The translations under genes were made by a program, and so were the position numbers. A DNA stretch of 36,753 bases from Emmonsiellopsis sp. PD_33. Taxonomy: Eukaryota; Ascomycota; Eurotiomycetes; Onygenales; Ajellomycetaceae. The notes under the pieces were generated by a model. The model worked only from the letters and a program-made list of their open reading frames with translations, was not told the DNA's origin and did not search any database. Every line of letters starts with the position of its first letter. Within the stretch, counting starts at the first letter, position 1. Below, piece by piece: positions 1 through 9,839 of this stretch. The stretch lies in contig JANTQF010000347.1 in assembly GCA_032988165.1 (NCBI GenBank), positions 1 to 36,753 on the forward strand, in the 5' to 3' direction.

Positions 1-173
1 GGTAGTAGGCACAATTAGTTTGAACCCTGTTATCGATAGGCGTGGCCAAGTGGACTGCCCTCATCCCGAGAGCGGAGAAAGCTAAAAATATTGACGTGAG
101 AATTCGGGCGAATAAAGCACTCTTGGGCCAATATCTTCAATACAGTACTAATCCCACCTCCCCCCCCCCACAG

Positions 174-549
174 CGGCCAAGCCAATTACTCCGTCGGCAA
201 AGCCGGCGTGGTCGGCCTCACCAAGACCATCGCCAAAGAATGGGGTCCCCAATTCGGCGTGCGCGCCAACACCATCGCCTTCGGCTACGTGCTCACCCGC
301 CTAACAGGCGCCAAGGAGTCCGGCGCCTTCATCACCACGCCCGAGGGCCAAAAGGTTGCCTTGGGTATTCCAACGGGTCAGCTGGCGACCAAGAATGGCA
401 CAGAGCAGACGGAGAAGTATCCTGATATCCCGCTGAGAAGGGCGGCGAGTCCCGCGGAGGCGGCGCGGTCGATTTTGGGCGTGGTTAGTCCGCTGTTTAG
501 CTATGTTAATGGGCAGACGATTATGGTTACTGGGGGGAGGAATATGTAA
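174..549 (+). CDS. Short-chain dehydrogenase/reductase, C-terminal exon (gene cut by window start)
   Basis: This is the last exon of an NAD(P)-dependent short-chain dehydrogenase/reductase, FabG-like (3-oxoacyl-ACP reductase type) in appearance. The exon starts after a polyC-CAG acceptor at 171-173, preceded by a TACTAAT branch site near 145-152. The frame opens with GQANYSVGKAG, which carries the catalytic Tyr (187-189) and Lys (199-201) of the YxxxK motif. It continues with a typical SDR core (TKTIAKEW, GVRANTIAFGY) and ends with the SDR C-terminus GQTIMVTGG before TAA at 547-549. About 124 residues are present; the NAD-binding Rossmann half is missing. The sequence from 1 to 95 gives no recognisable SDR exon in the required phase, so the preceding exon probably lies outside the window. 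The substrate cannot be told. Confidence 0.85.
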
Positions 550-2327
550 GTAGGGTAGGTAGGGTGCTGTTGAGAAGGGGGGGGATGGGATTGTTTGATG
601 TTAAAGGGGTTTAGTATGATTCATTGGGGGGGTTATGTTATATACTATTAGTTATGTCGGATATATGAGCCTGGTTTTCTTTCAGATATATGAGCTCGGG
701 TAATAAGAGTATCGCCTATTTCAAACTGTCGACTTCCAAAAACCTAAAACGAAAACCCAGGTTTAAAAATACATAAATTAACTAGTTAAACGGGTTCGTG
801 GCAGGGCTGGGGCCTGCATCCCAACGACAAAAATAACATAAAACTAGCCGCCGCCTCACTCTCCACACTCCACAGCCATGGAAATCAACCGCACGCCGAA
901 AAATATCGGAAACAGAAACAAAAAGCGCCCCGCAGGCCCCAAAAACGTAGAATAAGAAAACCTACGATCAAAGGATCAAAAGAGGCGTAATGTTCGATCA
1001 CATCGTCGCACATGCTCTATTTATTCCATCTATATCGACCCCACTTAGTCGTTGCACTCGTTCATGTAAGCCACACAGGAACCACCAACAAGTCGCGATC
1101 AAACTTCAGCTGCGTAATGATGACGATGGCTATTTATATATACAGTCTATAAGGCTGACTTGCCCAGTAACCACACTAATAATATACAGCGCAAACAGGA
1201 AAAAATAGCGCACGCCCAAAAGCTGTACGAGCGGGAAAGTCGCAATATGGTACAAGATAATATGCGCGGGTAGGGCAGGCAGATAATGGTGGCTACACAC
1301 GGCGGGGCCTCTTGTGTGCGGGTGTTTTTTTCATAATTACAGACCCGTCAGGGCAGGAATATCAAGGAATGTGTGTAATGTAATGGACAAAATATGTGTA
1401 ATATGTTCAGAGAATGGTTGGAGCGATGCTTGAGGCCAGCTGAGCTGGCGCGGTGGCATGTGTCGCTGGAATAATAATAAATAATAAGAGAAGAAAGGCA
1501 TGAAAGAAGTGAGCCGCCACCTTTATATGACTGAAAGAAAACGGTAGTAAAAAGGGACGAGGGATGGGTATCAGTATGGCGTACAATAACAGATCTCAGA
1601 AATGAAGATGGAACAAGATATTTCGCAACCTCCCAATGGATGAAAAAAAAGAAAACTCCTTGGAAATATGCAACAAGCTCGACACAAATCACCAAGCCAA
1701 AAATGAAGGCCAATTCTTTTCAATGGCGGTAAGGTGGAAAACAAAACTCCAACAAGGGATGGCTTGGTCGTTTTTGGATTTTTTGTCGTTAGGGTCCAGA
1801 CCACGGATTTGACGCCGAACAAATGTTTTCTCCGCAAGCAAACGAGACAAAAACGCTCGAAATAAAGTCTTTGTACAGCGTCGTAAAAAATATTACAGTG
1901 TGAATAGAAAAGTGTATGTAGTGAATATCGGACACGGAAAAGAATGAATGGCACGACGGGTAGAGGTGTAAGAAAACAACGAGTGCGGTGTAAATGATGG
2001 ATGGATCAATGACTAGGGGAAATATGAAGATGTATTCCCAAGGTATGTCCGATAGTTGGTTTGTCCGGGGCGGAGTGCCGCGGGAGGGTGTCCGTGGCGG
2101 TTCTTTGGCAGCAAGGGCTGCTTTTATAGGACAGTTTCCTAAGGCGATTGTATTAGGTAGACCAAAGAGATCAACACCGGCGCCGGACATTTTTCGTATA
2201 TTGTTGATTAGATCGTAAAGAGATTCGTTCCACATCTTGAATTAAAAATAGATATTGTTTTTCAAACGGGGAGATGCAACGGCCGAAGGAGAAAATAGCC
2301 AAGGTTGCAAGAGGTCATAGGTCCTTT
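550..2327. other. Intergenic region between convergent SDR and Ran1-type kinase genes
   Basis: About 1.8 kb holding the 3' flanks of two convergent genes. Open frames here are short, overlap each other on both strands and show no domain I recognise. An ATG-initiated minus-strand frame at 1789-2235, just after the kinase stop, is the only one with protein-like composition, and only in its first ~75 codons; I do not call it a gene. Confidence 0.6.
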
Positions 2328-3643
2328 TTAATAAACGGCAATGGCTGGTTCCATGGGAAGGGGTCGTGTCGGATTCTTCTCAGAAATGTCGGTGATTGGA
2401 ATGAAGGTTCCCCAAAAATTAGGTAATCCTGGAGGTCGACCATATCTGAGTTGATTCGGAGTCTGACTGTAAGGAGTATATTCCGAAGAGCCAGATGAAG
2501 AAGACGAGATGGAAGAGTCGTCATCAGAGAGGGAGATGTCGGAGACATCAGACATCGAGAATTCAACATCAGTGGGCCCGGCCGGAGGCGAGGGGTGATA
2601 ATGGGTGAAGTTGACGTAACCATAGGACTCCTTGGGGTACTGGTAGCTCTGGCAAGCGGGTGTTGCTGGCATGGACATTGGAGATCCAGGAAGAACAGTA
2701 AATCTCGGGCACTCCACAATCAATCTTCGAAGCGCCGCGATTGATATTCTCTTTTGAGGATCACATTCAAAAATGCGCCTCAGAATGGAATTCAGTTCGG
2801 CTGACAACGGTAAAATTGTCCGGAGGAATTGTGGGTCCTTAAGGTAGGCGCGGAAGGTAGAATCTTCGGTTGAAGCTCTCTTCCAAGGATTTCGCCCGCA
2901 GGAAAGGTTTACCAGAATTACGCCAAGGCTCCATATATCGTTCGGTGCCGAGGCGTATGGTCGCGGAGTAGATTGTTGACACTCTGATTCGGTGGATAAG
3001 TTAGAAAAATTCGACGGAAAAGGGGTGTAACTTAAATAGGGAAGGATTTACCTGGCGACATATAAAACGTTGAACCACATCCAAAGTCGGAAGTGTAGTA
3101 ATCGGTGGTAGCAAGGCCAAAGTCGGCAAGTTTGACGGTCATCCCATGGTCTGCGACCAAAATGTTCTCCGGCTTAAGGTCGCGGTGGTAGATTCCAAGG
3201 GAGTGGCAGTACTGCACGGCATCCAAAATCTGGAGAAAAGCGCGCTTGGCAAGGAGATCATTCCCAACAAAGTGGCCTCTTTCGGTGATATTGGAAAATA
3301 AATCTCCTTCCGGGCAAAACTCAATAACAACAAAAGTACAATCAAGGGAATCCATAATGCGGACCAAAGAAACAACGTTGGGGTGTTGGCTGGCCAAATG
3401 ATGGAGTTTTATTTCCCGCTGTTGAAACTTTCGTTGTCTGGGATCGAGTCCTGCCTTGTTGAGAGCTTTGACTGCATATGGCACATGGGTATGGATGTCG
3501 ATAGCAGAATAAACAACGCCATAAGCACCTACCCCAAGAACACTGGTGAGTTCAAGCCGGTTGGCCAACAGCAAACCCAGCCTATCCTCGGGAGCGTCGC
3601 ATACTGAAACTGATTGCGGCGATTGCGGCGGTGTTGGTAACAT
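2328..3643 (-). CDS. ran1: Ran1/Sks1-type serine/threonine protein kinase
   Basis: Two exons on the minus strand: 3643-3052 and 2983-2328, with a 68-bp intron (GTAAAT donor, CTAAC branch, CAG acceptor) that joins the sequence in phase as MSPECQ. The product is 415 residues. Kinase landmarks are GVGAYGVV (glycine loop), YAVKAL (ATP lysine), YHRDLKPEN (catalytic loop), ADFGLA (Mg-binding loop) and SPE (APE equivalent), then NDIWSLGVIL in exon 2. After the kinase domain there is a Ser/Asp-rich acidic low-complexity tail. The N-terminus MLPTPPQSP and overall layout fit the fungal Ran1/Pat1-Sks1/Vhs1 group, which links nutrient state to growth and sexual development in yeasts; that role is knowledge of the family, not shown here. 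All catalytic residues are present. The ran1 assignment is by recognition of layout, without a search. Confidence 0.88.
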
Positions 3644-6600
3644 CGTGGGGTGTATCAGGGGATCGAAGGACAGTAAACAAAGGCAAATCGCAACGGCAAC
3701 AGTCTGGCACGGAGTATTTTATATTGGGCTGGACCTGGTAAGAAGGGTTGTTCCCGGAGTCCAAAAGTAATTGGGGATCCTGATCCTCAAAACTGGATGT
3801 ACAATGTATATATGCGCGGTCGTCAAAAATAATGTAGAAGGAATGGTTGGGGGCAATATGCCCAGCTCAGCGCCGTCCGAGGATAGATAGAAGTATCACC
3901 AAAGCCGGGAGGATAAAGTATGGTATGAAGAGAGAATGAGAAAGAAGTAAGCGGCGAAGAGGATGGCGGCGAAGAACTGAAGAGAATGAAATGATGAAAG
4001 GAGGAGGGAGGGTGGAGGGCAAATGGCGGGAGGAGGGGGAGGGGGAACTGGAGGAGAGATATGAGGTTGAAGTTAATAAAGGTAGAAGGAGGTCATGGCA
4101 TCGTTATGATGGAAGGCGAGAAGGGTAGGGATGGGGGTGTTAAAGGGGTTCCACCCGGCGATGGAGACCAGTATGATCTTGAAGGGTCGCATGCGGTTTA
4201 GCCTTGGCCTTCACAATTCAGAAATAAATAAATACGTACCCACAATAACAAGGCCCATGCTCTTTAAACTCTAGTAGTTCATCAAGAAGGCGAATCAGGC
4301 TCAAGTGGGGGGAGGAGTGCCACCACACCATGGGTCCATGGAACTCTTGCGAGTCCATCGTCGTGCGAGCGCCGAGAGTCGCCTTGAGTCTCAGACACTA
4401 TCCATAGGTCATATCCATTCTAGCCAATCAATGGGCTGCACTAAAAATGGTGAGTCGACAGATATCGGGAAGACCCAGCACTCCAGTGACGGAGTCCAGT
4501 CCCCAGTCCCTCGGCGAGCCATGCATCATGGGGCGACCAGGATAACGCTAGCAGTCCAGGAGTCAATCCCTCTAGGTCGGCTCTAGCGCAAGAAGTCAAT
4601 GACTCCAGTCTCCAGCCGACCCATACGAAGAGTTAACAAGGCCGACTCATCCACTAATCTGATCCTGGTCGAGAAATTTCATGTAAGTCGAAAATCCCCG
4701 TTCATTAGTAGAAGTATGAACACAAAAATCCGCTGCGCCCTCAGAAACCTTGCTGGATCCATGAAGCCAAGCGCCTTAAAACAGGTATTAGACATTTGGA
4801 TGATATCAGACTCATTAACTTATTTTTTTTTTTGAAAAGTAAAAAGGAAGAACAGACAAAAAAGTAGATAAGTAAAAAAAATATGCCGAGAAACTGACAT
4901 TAAAGAAAGAGGCGCGGGAATGTGCATCCTGACTGTCAGAAACGCAATTACCGATGATTGTTGTGCTGCTGCCAAAGAACAAGCAAATTATTGTTGTCCA
5001 GCGATTGGATGGGATAATCGTCATGGCTGGATATGTGTCGTGTTGGTGTGTGGAGCCAAAGCCATGATGTGGAAAAATATGGATCTAGGGGCGTCGGTCA
5101 TTGGGTGGCGGGCAAATACAAGGCGCCTCAGAACGGGAAGAGGGACCAAACATAGTGGAAGGCGGCAAATTATGCTGGGCAAGGTGGGAGAGGAACAACC
5201 ATGGATCCGGCCAGAGGAGCGATGGGAAGCATGACGAGGATGGGATTTTTGACTAAACCGCAAACTGAGATGGACATGCAAGTGTCCTCTTTTCGGGCTA
5301 GCGCTGTCGTGGCGGTGACTATCAACGATCCTATTATTGAGAAAGCATTTGATAGCACGGAGCCAAAGGGAAGGAGAACAGTACGTGGCGGGCCGCGATG
5401 TTCCGTCATGAGCAACTTGTGCCAGGGCCAGAGCGTAGTTTCCAGCACACACTAGTGACACCGCCCCTGTTGCTTTTGAACGAGCAGGCTGAGTCCGAAG
5501 TTCTAACTGGACTCGTGTCCACGACCACAAAGGTGGGCTCGTGTTAGGGGGTGGTGCGGAATTCGCAATTTGTAAGCCCTGCTGATTGGACCTTTATCGT
5601 GGTCCTTGATCCCGGCTCTGGCCCTTGGAAGGCAATATTTGGCGGGATTATTCACAGTCCTCGATCGCCGGCGCCAACCGATCCAAGTGGCCAGTCCTCA
5701 CAATTTCAGGAACCATGAGGTCTGTTGCATTTTTTCGTGGTCGTTTGACCAAACGCCATCTTCTGTTGGAAGGTTTTTGATTATGCTTTCTCCCAACAAC
5801 CAGCCCATCGTGGCCGTCTCTGTGACATGGTTTTGGAGCCGGCTCTTGCCTAAGTTAGCTGAAAGCACTATTTAATGCACCGTCGAACCAATAAGGATGC
5901 AAGAACTATAAAATGCACAATTTTAGGAACGGCTGAGGTGCGGACAAAGAACTAGCACAACCTTGGACGAGAATAATGCACATGGCTGGCCACAGGCTTG
6001 CAAGCAGCGTGGCAGGAACGGGGTCAATGCCGTCCTTTTACCATGCAGCCCTCACAAATCCCCCATTTGGCTCCAAACCCTTGAGAACTGCAGGAGCAAA
6101 CTTACCTGAAAACTGGTTTGTTGTATTGAATGCTATCGGTTCTGAAGTAGTTGTTGCAGAACTTCACAGTTAATATCGGGAAACAGCTTAGCTAATGAAG
6201 CCCGCCTCGAGTCTACAGCGACAGGCTCGTCTTTTCCTCGATTGTTGGGGTTTTTTCTTGCCTTGGTGAAAATAGGGGTTCTCCCCCGTGCTGAGAGGAA
6301 GCATCAAGACAACCGAACAACCGAAGATGAATAAAATCTCGCTTCTCTCTCACAGTCAGTGCATCATCCGATCTGTTTGAGGGCATCATCGTCAACTCAA
6401 CCCCACGACCTCGACCTGCTTATGCGCAGAGTCGAGTCAACCATTCACCTGCGCTGGCTTCTTTGATGCATGGGGAATATTGAGATATGCACCAACCTCC
6501 TCTGAGAGGCATGATGATATTCAATGCTAGCATACTCCGTCGAGAGGCTGGCACATATGGCTGGTGAAGATGCATTGGCGCCAAGGTCCCTAGGGTGATT

Positions 6601-6790
6601 TTCCTTCCTGGCCAAAAAAAAGCCGGTGGATGGTCCAGGATGGACATTGGGAAAGGCCAGGTTGGCGTATCAGATGGAAAGGATTTTAGGTTCACGTTGA
6701 TTGCCTGCATAAATTTAGTAGTTGCAGGAGTGCGAAGTGGAGAGTCTCCGGACGCGATCGGCAAAATTAGAACCGTAAAAATTCCTCTGG
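3644..6790. other. Gene-poor region between the kinase and the transposon
   Basis: About 3.1 kb of normal base composition with CpG present. It contains the kinase 5' flank at its left end. All open frames are under 170 codons, are shadowed by equally long frames on the other strand, and show no domain. A cluster of GAGTC/GACTC pentamers lies at 4351-4648. I see no tRNA and no convincing spliced gene. Confidence 0.55.
3950..4075 (-). promoter_or_regulatory. Pyrimidine-rich promoter tract of the Ran1-type kinase
   Basis: The plus strand is strongly GA-rich here, so the kinase coding strand is CT-rich about 300-430 bp upstream of its ATG. CT tracts of this sort are a common core-promoter feature in filamentous ascomycetes. 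No TATA box is evident. Confidence 0.4.
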
Positions 6791-6798
6791 CCGATGGC
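6791..6798. repeat. Left target-site duplication of the MULE (CCGATGGC)
   Basis: Eight bases directly outside the left inverted repeat. The eight bases directly outside the right repeat (19854-19861) read CCAATGGC: seven of eight match and the one difference is a transition. Mutator-like elements usually make duplications of 8-11 bp. Confidence 0.7.
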
Positions 6799-6896
6799 AG
6801 GGTGTGCTATTTACACCCCCTACCCAGCTATTTACACCCCAAAAAAAATGACTAGTCAGAAAAAAAAATAACTAATACCTGATTTTACATACAAAA
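6799..6896 (+). repeat. Left terminal inverted repeat of the MULE
   Basis: It matches the reverse complement of 19756-19853 over 98 bp with about four differences, all transitions. It begins AGGGTGTGCTATTTACACCC. It holds two direct copies of GCTATTTACACCCC (6806-6819 and 6827-6840, 21 bp apart). The outermost 19 bp contain a small hairpin of GGGTGT and ACACCC around a 7-base loop. Repeated subterminal motifs of this sort are plausible transposase-binding sites; that is inference. Confidence 0.95.
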
Positions 6897-6929
6897 ATAC
6901 TACTATAATGATGTAGACTAATGTACTAA

Positions 6930-7083
6930 TGTCACACAACAATTTTCCCTCACTGCCTTCCTCACTATCTTACTCACCACCACACCCCCCCTCCCCTACA
7001 AATATTTCTATCATTTAATTCCTCTTTTGACTACACTCTCTACTATTCTCTCTACTACCCTCTCTACTACTACTATATTTAAA
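6930..7083 (+). promoter_or_regulatory. CT-rich leader and promoter of the MULE transposase
   Basis: A pyrimidine-rich stretch with repeated CTCTACTA-like units runs up to the presumed start codon at 7084, like the CT-rich leaders of many fungal genes. It supports choosing 7084 as the start. Confidence 0.45.
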
Positions 7084-8236
7084 ATGTTAGTTCCACTGCT
7101 ATCTACTACTTTTAAGAGCTAGTTTTCAGATGTAGAATAGTCATCTCAATTTGATTTAAATGCTTTTCTTGAAGAAGAAGGTATTTTTAATATATAATAC
7201 TCTTAATTACTTATAAAGGATGAGTAGCAGCTAGCAGACTGTATTGAGAGCTAGTTCTTCATGCAGAATGATAAGGTTGAAGCATTCATGAATGAAAAAA
7301 TAGAGATAGAGGTAAATAATTAGGTAAATAATGATAATAATAAAGAACTTCAGATTGAGACTTCTGAATCTAAATCTACTAAAGAATCTACTCAAGTTAA
7401 TAGTAGAATTTCTAAACTTACTAATTATACTGTCTAAATAATTATTAGGGAACTAATCAACTATCTTAATCTAAATTGCAGAGATTTTAGCTATACCATC
7501 AGCACTCTCTATTTCACCTCTAAAGTCAATAAATATATATTTGCATGTAATTACTCAGGACCTTTTAGAGATCCTCATAATATTATAGATGAGAACTGGA
7601 AATGTATTAATACTATTACTTATAAAACTAACTATCTATTCTACCTATTTGGTAAATGAGATCTTACTGAATAGATTATTAAGATCTGAAATCCTCTTTA
7701 TAATTACTTTCTTTCAGATAGGAGTCAGGCTCACTCAATATACTGTATAAGAGTAATGCTAGAGAATGTATGAATAATAATTTATAGCTTTATTAAAGCT
7801 ACTGTCCCTATCTGAACTATCTATATGTTTTTAAATAAGCAATTTAGTTGAGTTAACCTGGTAGACTGAGACTTATATAACATGATGTCTTTACTTATCT
7901 ATGAGGAACTAAAGGGTTATATGCTTATATAAGCATTAATTGATGAGATCACATCTAATAACCAAGGTCTTATAGTAATATTCAAGAAGAATGCTGAAAA
8001 TTGTATAACTTATCTAGTAATATTCTATAAGTAGTTGATTAAAATACTTCTTAAAAACCTTAATCTTTTACTTTTAAACTGCACTTATAAAATCAATTAA
8101 TATTATCTATTTTTACTCAGTATAGTTTTCATCACTAAGCTTCATACAACAATTAATCTGGGCTTTATCTTCATAAATGGAAAGAAGGAATTCAATTATA
8201 AGTAAGTAAAGAGCAATGTTATACTTTTTATTTATT

Positions 8237-8241
8237 CCTTA
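8237..8241. repeat. Left target duplication of the gypsy element (CCTTA)
   Basis: CCTTA lies directly before the 5' LTR and an identical CCTTA lies directly after the 3' LTR (18138-18142). A 5-bp duplication is usual for LTR retrotransposons. Confidence 0.9.
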
Positions 8242-8413
8242 TATTATGTATACATGCTCCATGTCATGATTTACACTATGAGACATTTATGGTGCTTAGT
8301 CACTTACATAACTTAGTCAGGCCTCATAATATAAATAGCTATAAGTAGCTTAGAAATATAGAGAATCAACCTTATTCTACATAATATTTCTATCTTAAGT
8401 TCACCAAATTATA
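8242..8413 (+). repeat. 5' LTR of the gypsy element
   Basis: 172 bp, aligning to the 3' LTR without gaps. I count about 29 differences, all transitions (roughly 83% identity). It begins TATTATG and ends TATA, where the 3' copy ends TACA, so the ends fit a former TG...CA pair altered by G-to-A and C-to-T. It contains ATAATATAAATAG, a TATA-like box. Directly downstream, ATTAGTAGTATGTC may be a mutated primer-binding site that once had TGG; this is weak. Confidence 0.92.
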
Positions 8414-9839
8414 ATTAGTAGTATGTCTTTATAAAAGATATAAGGTTCTCTATGAGTTCCCCAGTCTTTATAATAAATTATCATTATATCTTCCTGCTCT
8501 CATTACTTCCACATTTCCTTTAATAGATCTCCATTTCTTCTCTATCTCTTCTACTTGTCTTATCTACTTTATAGACTTCTCTTTAAAAGTCATATCTACT
8601 CAGGCCTCATCCTCCTCACAGACTACATTCTATACCTAGCATCCAAATAGCTTTATCCTCATTACAGATAATTCTAATTGAATTGTATTTTCATTGTTCT
8701 CTATGTGTACTGTTCTGCTTGATCTCCTAATAAATTCATAGATATCTGCCCTAGATCACTAAGCCCAGCAAAAGAATTTCAAGCTACCCACAGAACTTCT
8801 ATAGGAATTACCCTGCTATAATTATTCTACTTGCTTACTTTCATTCACTATGTTACCCCCTGATACTGAGAGGCTGTTATATAAGTTTATTGTACCACAT
8901 TTAGACTATCTTTTGCTCATAAAGTAACCATTCAAGACTTTCCCATATAAATTTCCCCATACATTTCTCAGAAATTACCTACTTTTCTATCCCCCCTGAA
9001 AAGTGCTTTTCTCTTTCTATTTTTTGTGTTTTTTCAAGATTGCCTGTAGTCCTTTCCCTAAAAGGGCATAGTGCATACATGTCTGTTGTGTTAGCATGCA
9101 TCTTCTAGTTACTTTTATCCTAAAAAAGTATAATATCTTTCTTACTTTCCATATTTTTCCACAGACTCTTCCCCTTGAAAGATTTATTTCATTTAATAAT
9201 AGTTATTAACATCAGCAGCCCTCATGTTTAAAGAATCATAGAATGACCTTTTACATCTAAATAGTAGAACTTACTCATCAGATTATTGAGTATTTTAACT
9301 CTAACTTTCCTCATCATAACTCTTTGCAGGACACTATGATCACAAGGGCAACATTTATGACTAAATAAACTATCTGCCTAAATCTCCCATCTAAGTCCAG
9401 GCAGGCATCTATAGAACCATAAGGATGTACATGCTCATAAGTTAATTCACACAGAAGTTCTAAGAATACTCAGGTAGTCTCACTAATATTATTAAACTGG
9501 CCCATTAATTACTCATTACTTAATTAAGTGGTTCTTAAATTTCATAATTACACAGATTACTTCAAGCAGAGCTATATGTTCACCTGCTGAGAAAAAGTAT
9601 TCTTTAAGACTTTACTAATAAAATAGGTATACCTCCTGCTAGGCTCAAAGCCACACTTAGAGAGTAACACTCTATTCTATTTAGCTCAACTACTCTTATA
9701 AATTAACCCAGTACCAAGCAGCACATTATTTTGCAGAGTACTGAAGCTAATGCCCACAGAGTCTTCAGAAACCTCAGATATAACTCTAACTGATAAAGAG
9801 TAATTCTTGCAGCTACTATTCATTAGACAGCTAGATAAT
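8414..9839 (+). other. Long 5' leader of the gypsy element
   Basis: About 1.4 kb between the LTR and the most likely gag start. The first 900 bp look non-coding, with CT-rich and T-rich stretches. Near 9305-9329 there is a CTCTAAC branch-like motif and a TTTGCAG acceptor-like site. After it, frames 0 and 2 both run on with only RIP-type stops, so a short upstream coding segment or a spliced leader is possible but unproven. Leaders this long are unusual for gypsy elements. Confidence 0.5.

Noticed and set aside
42..425. A 127-codon frame over the SDR exon
   Set aside because: It reads through the intron and covers the SDR exon in the wrong frame; the YxxxK motif and SDR C-terminus lie in the other frame.
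5021..5530. A 169-codon minus-strand gene
   Set aside because: Competing frames of similar length occur on both strands, with no domain and no fungal splice pattern.
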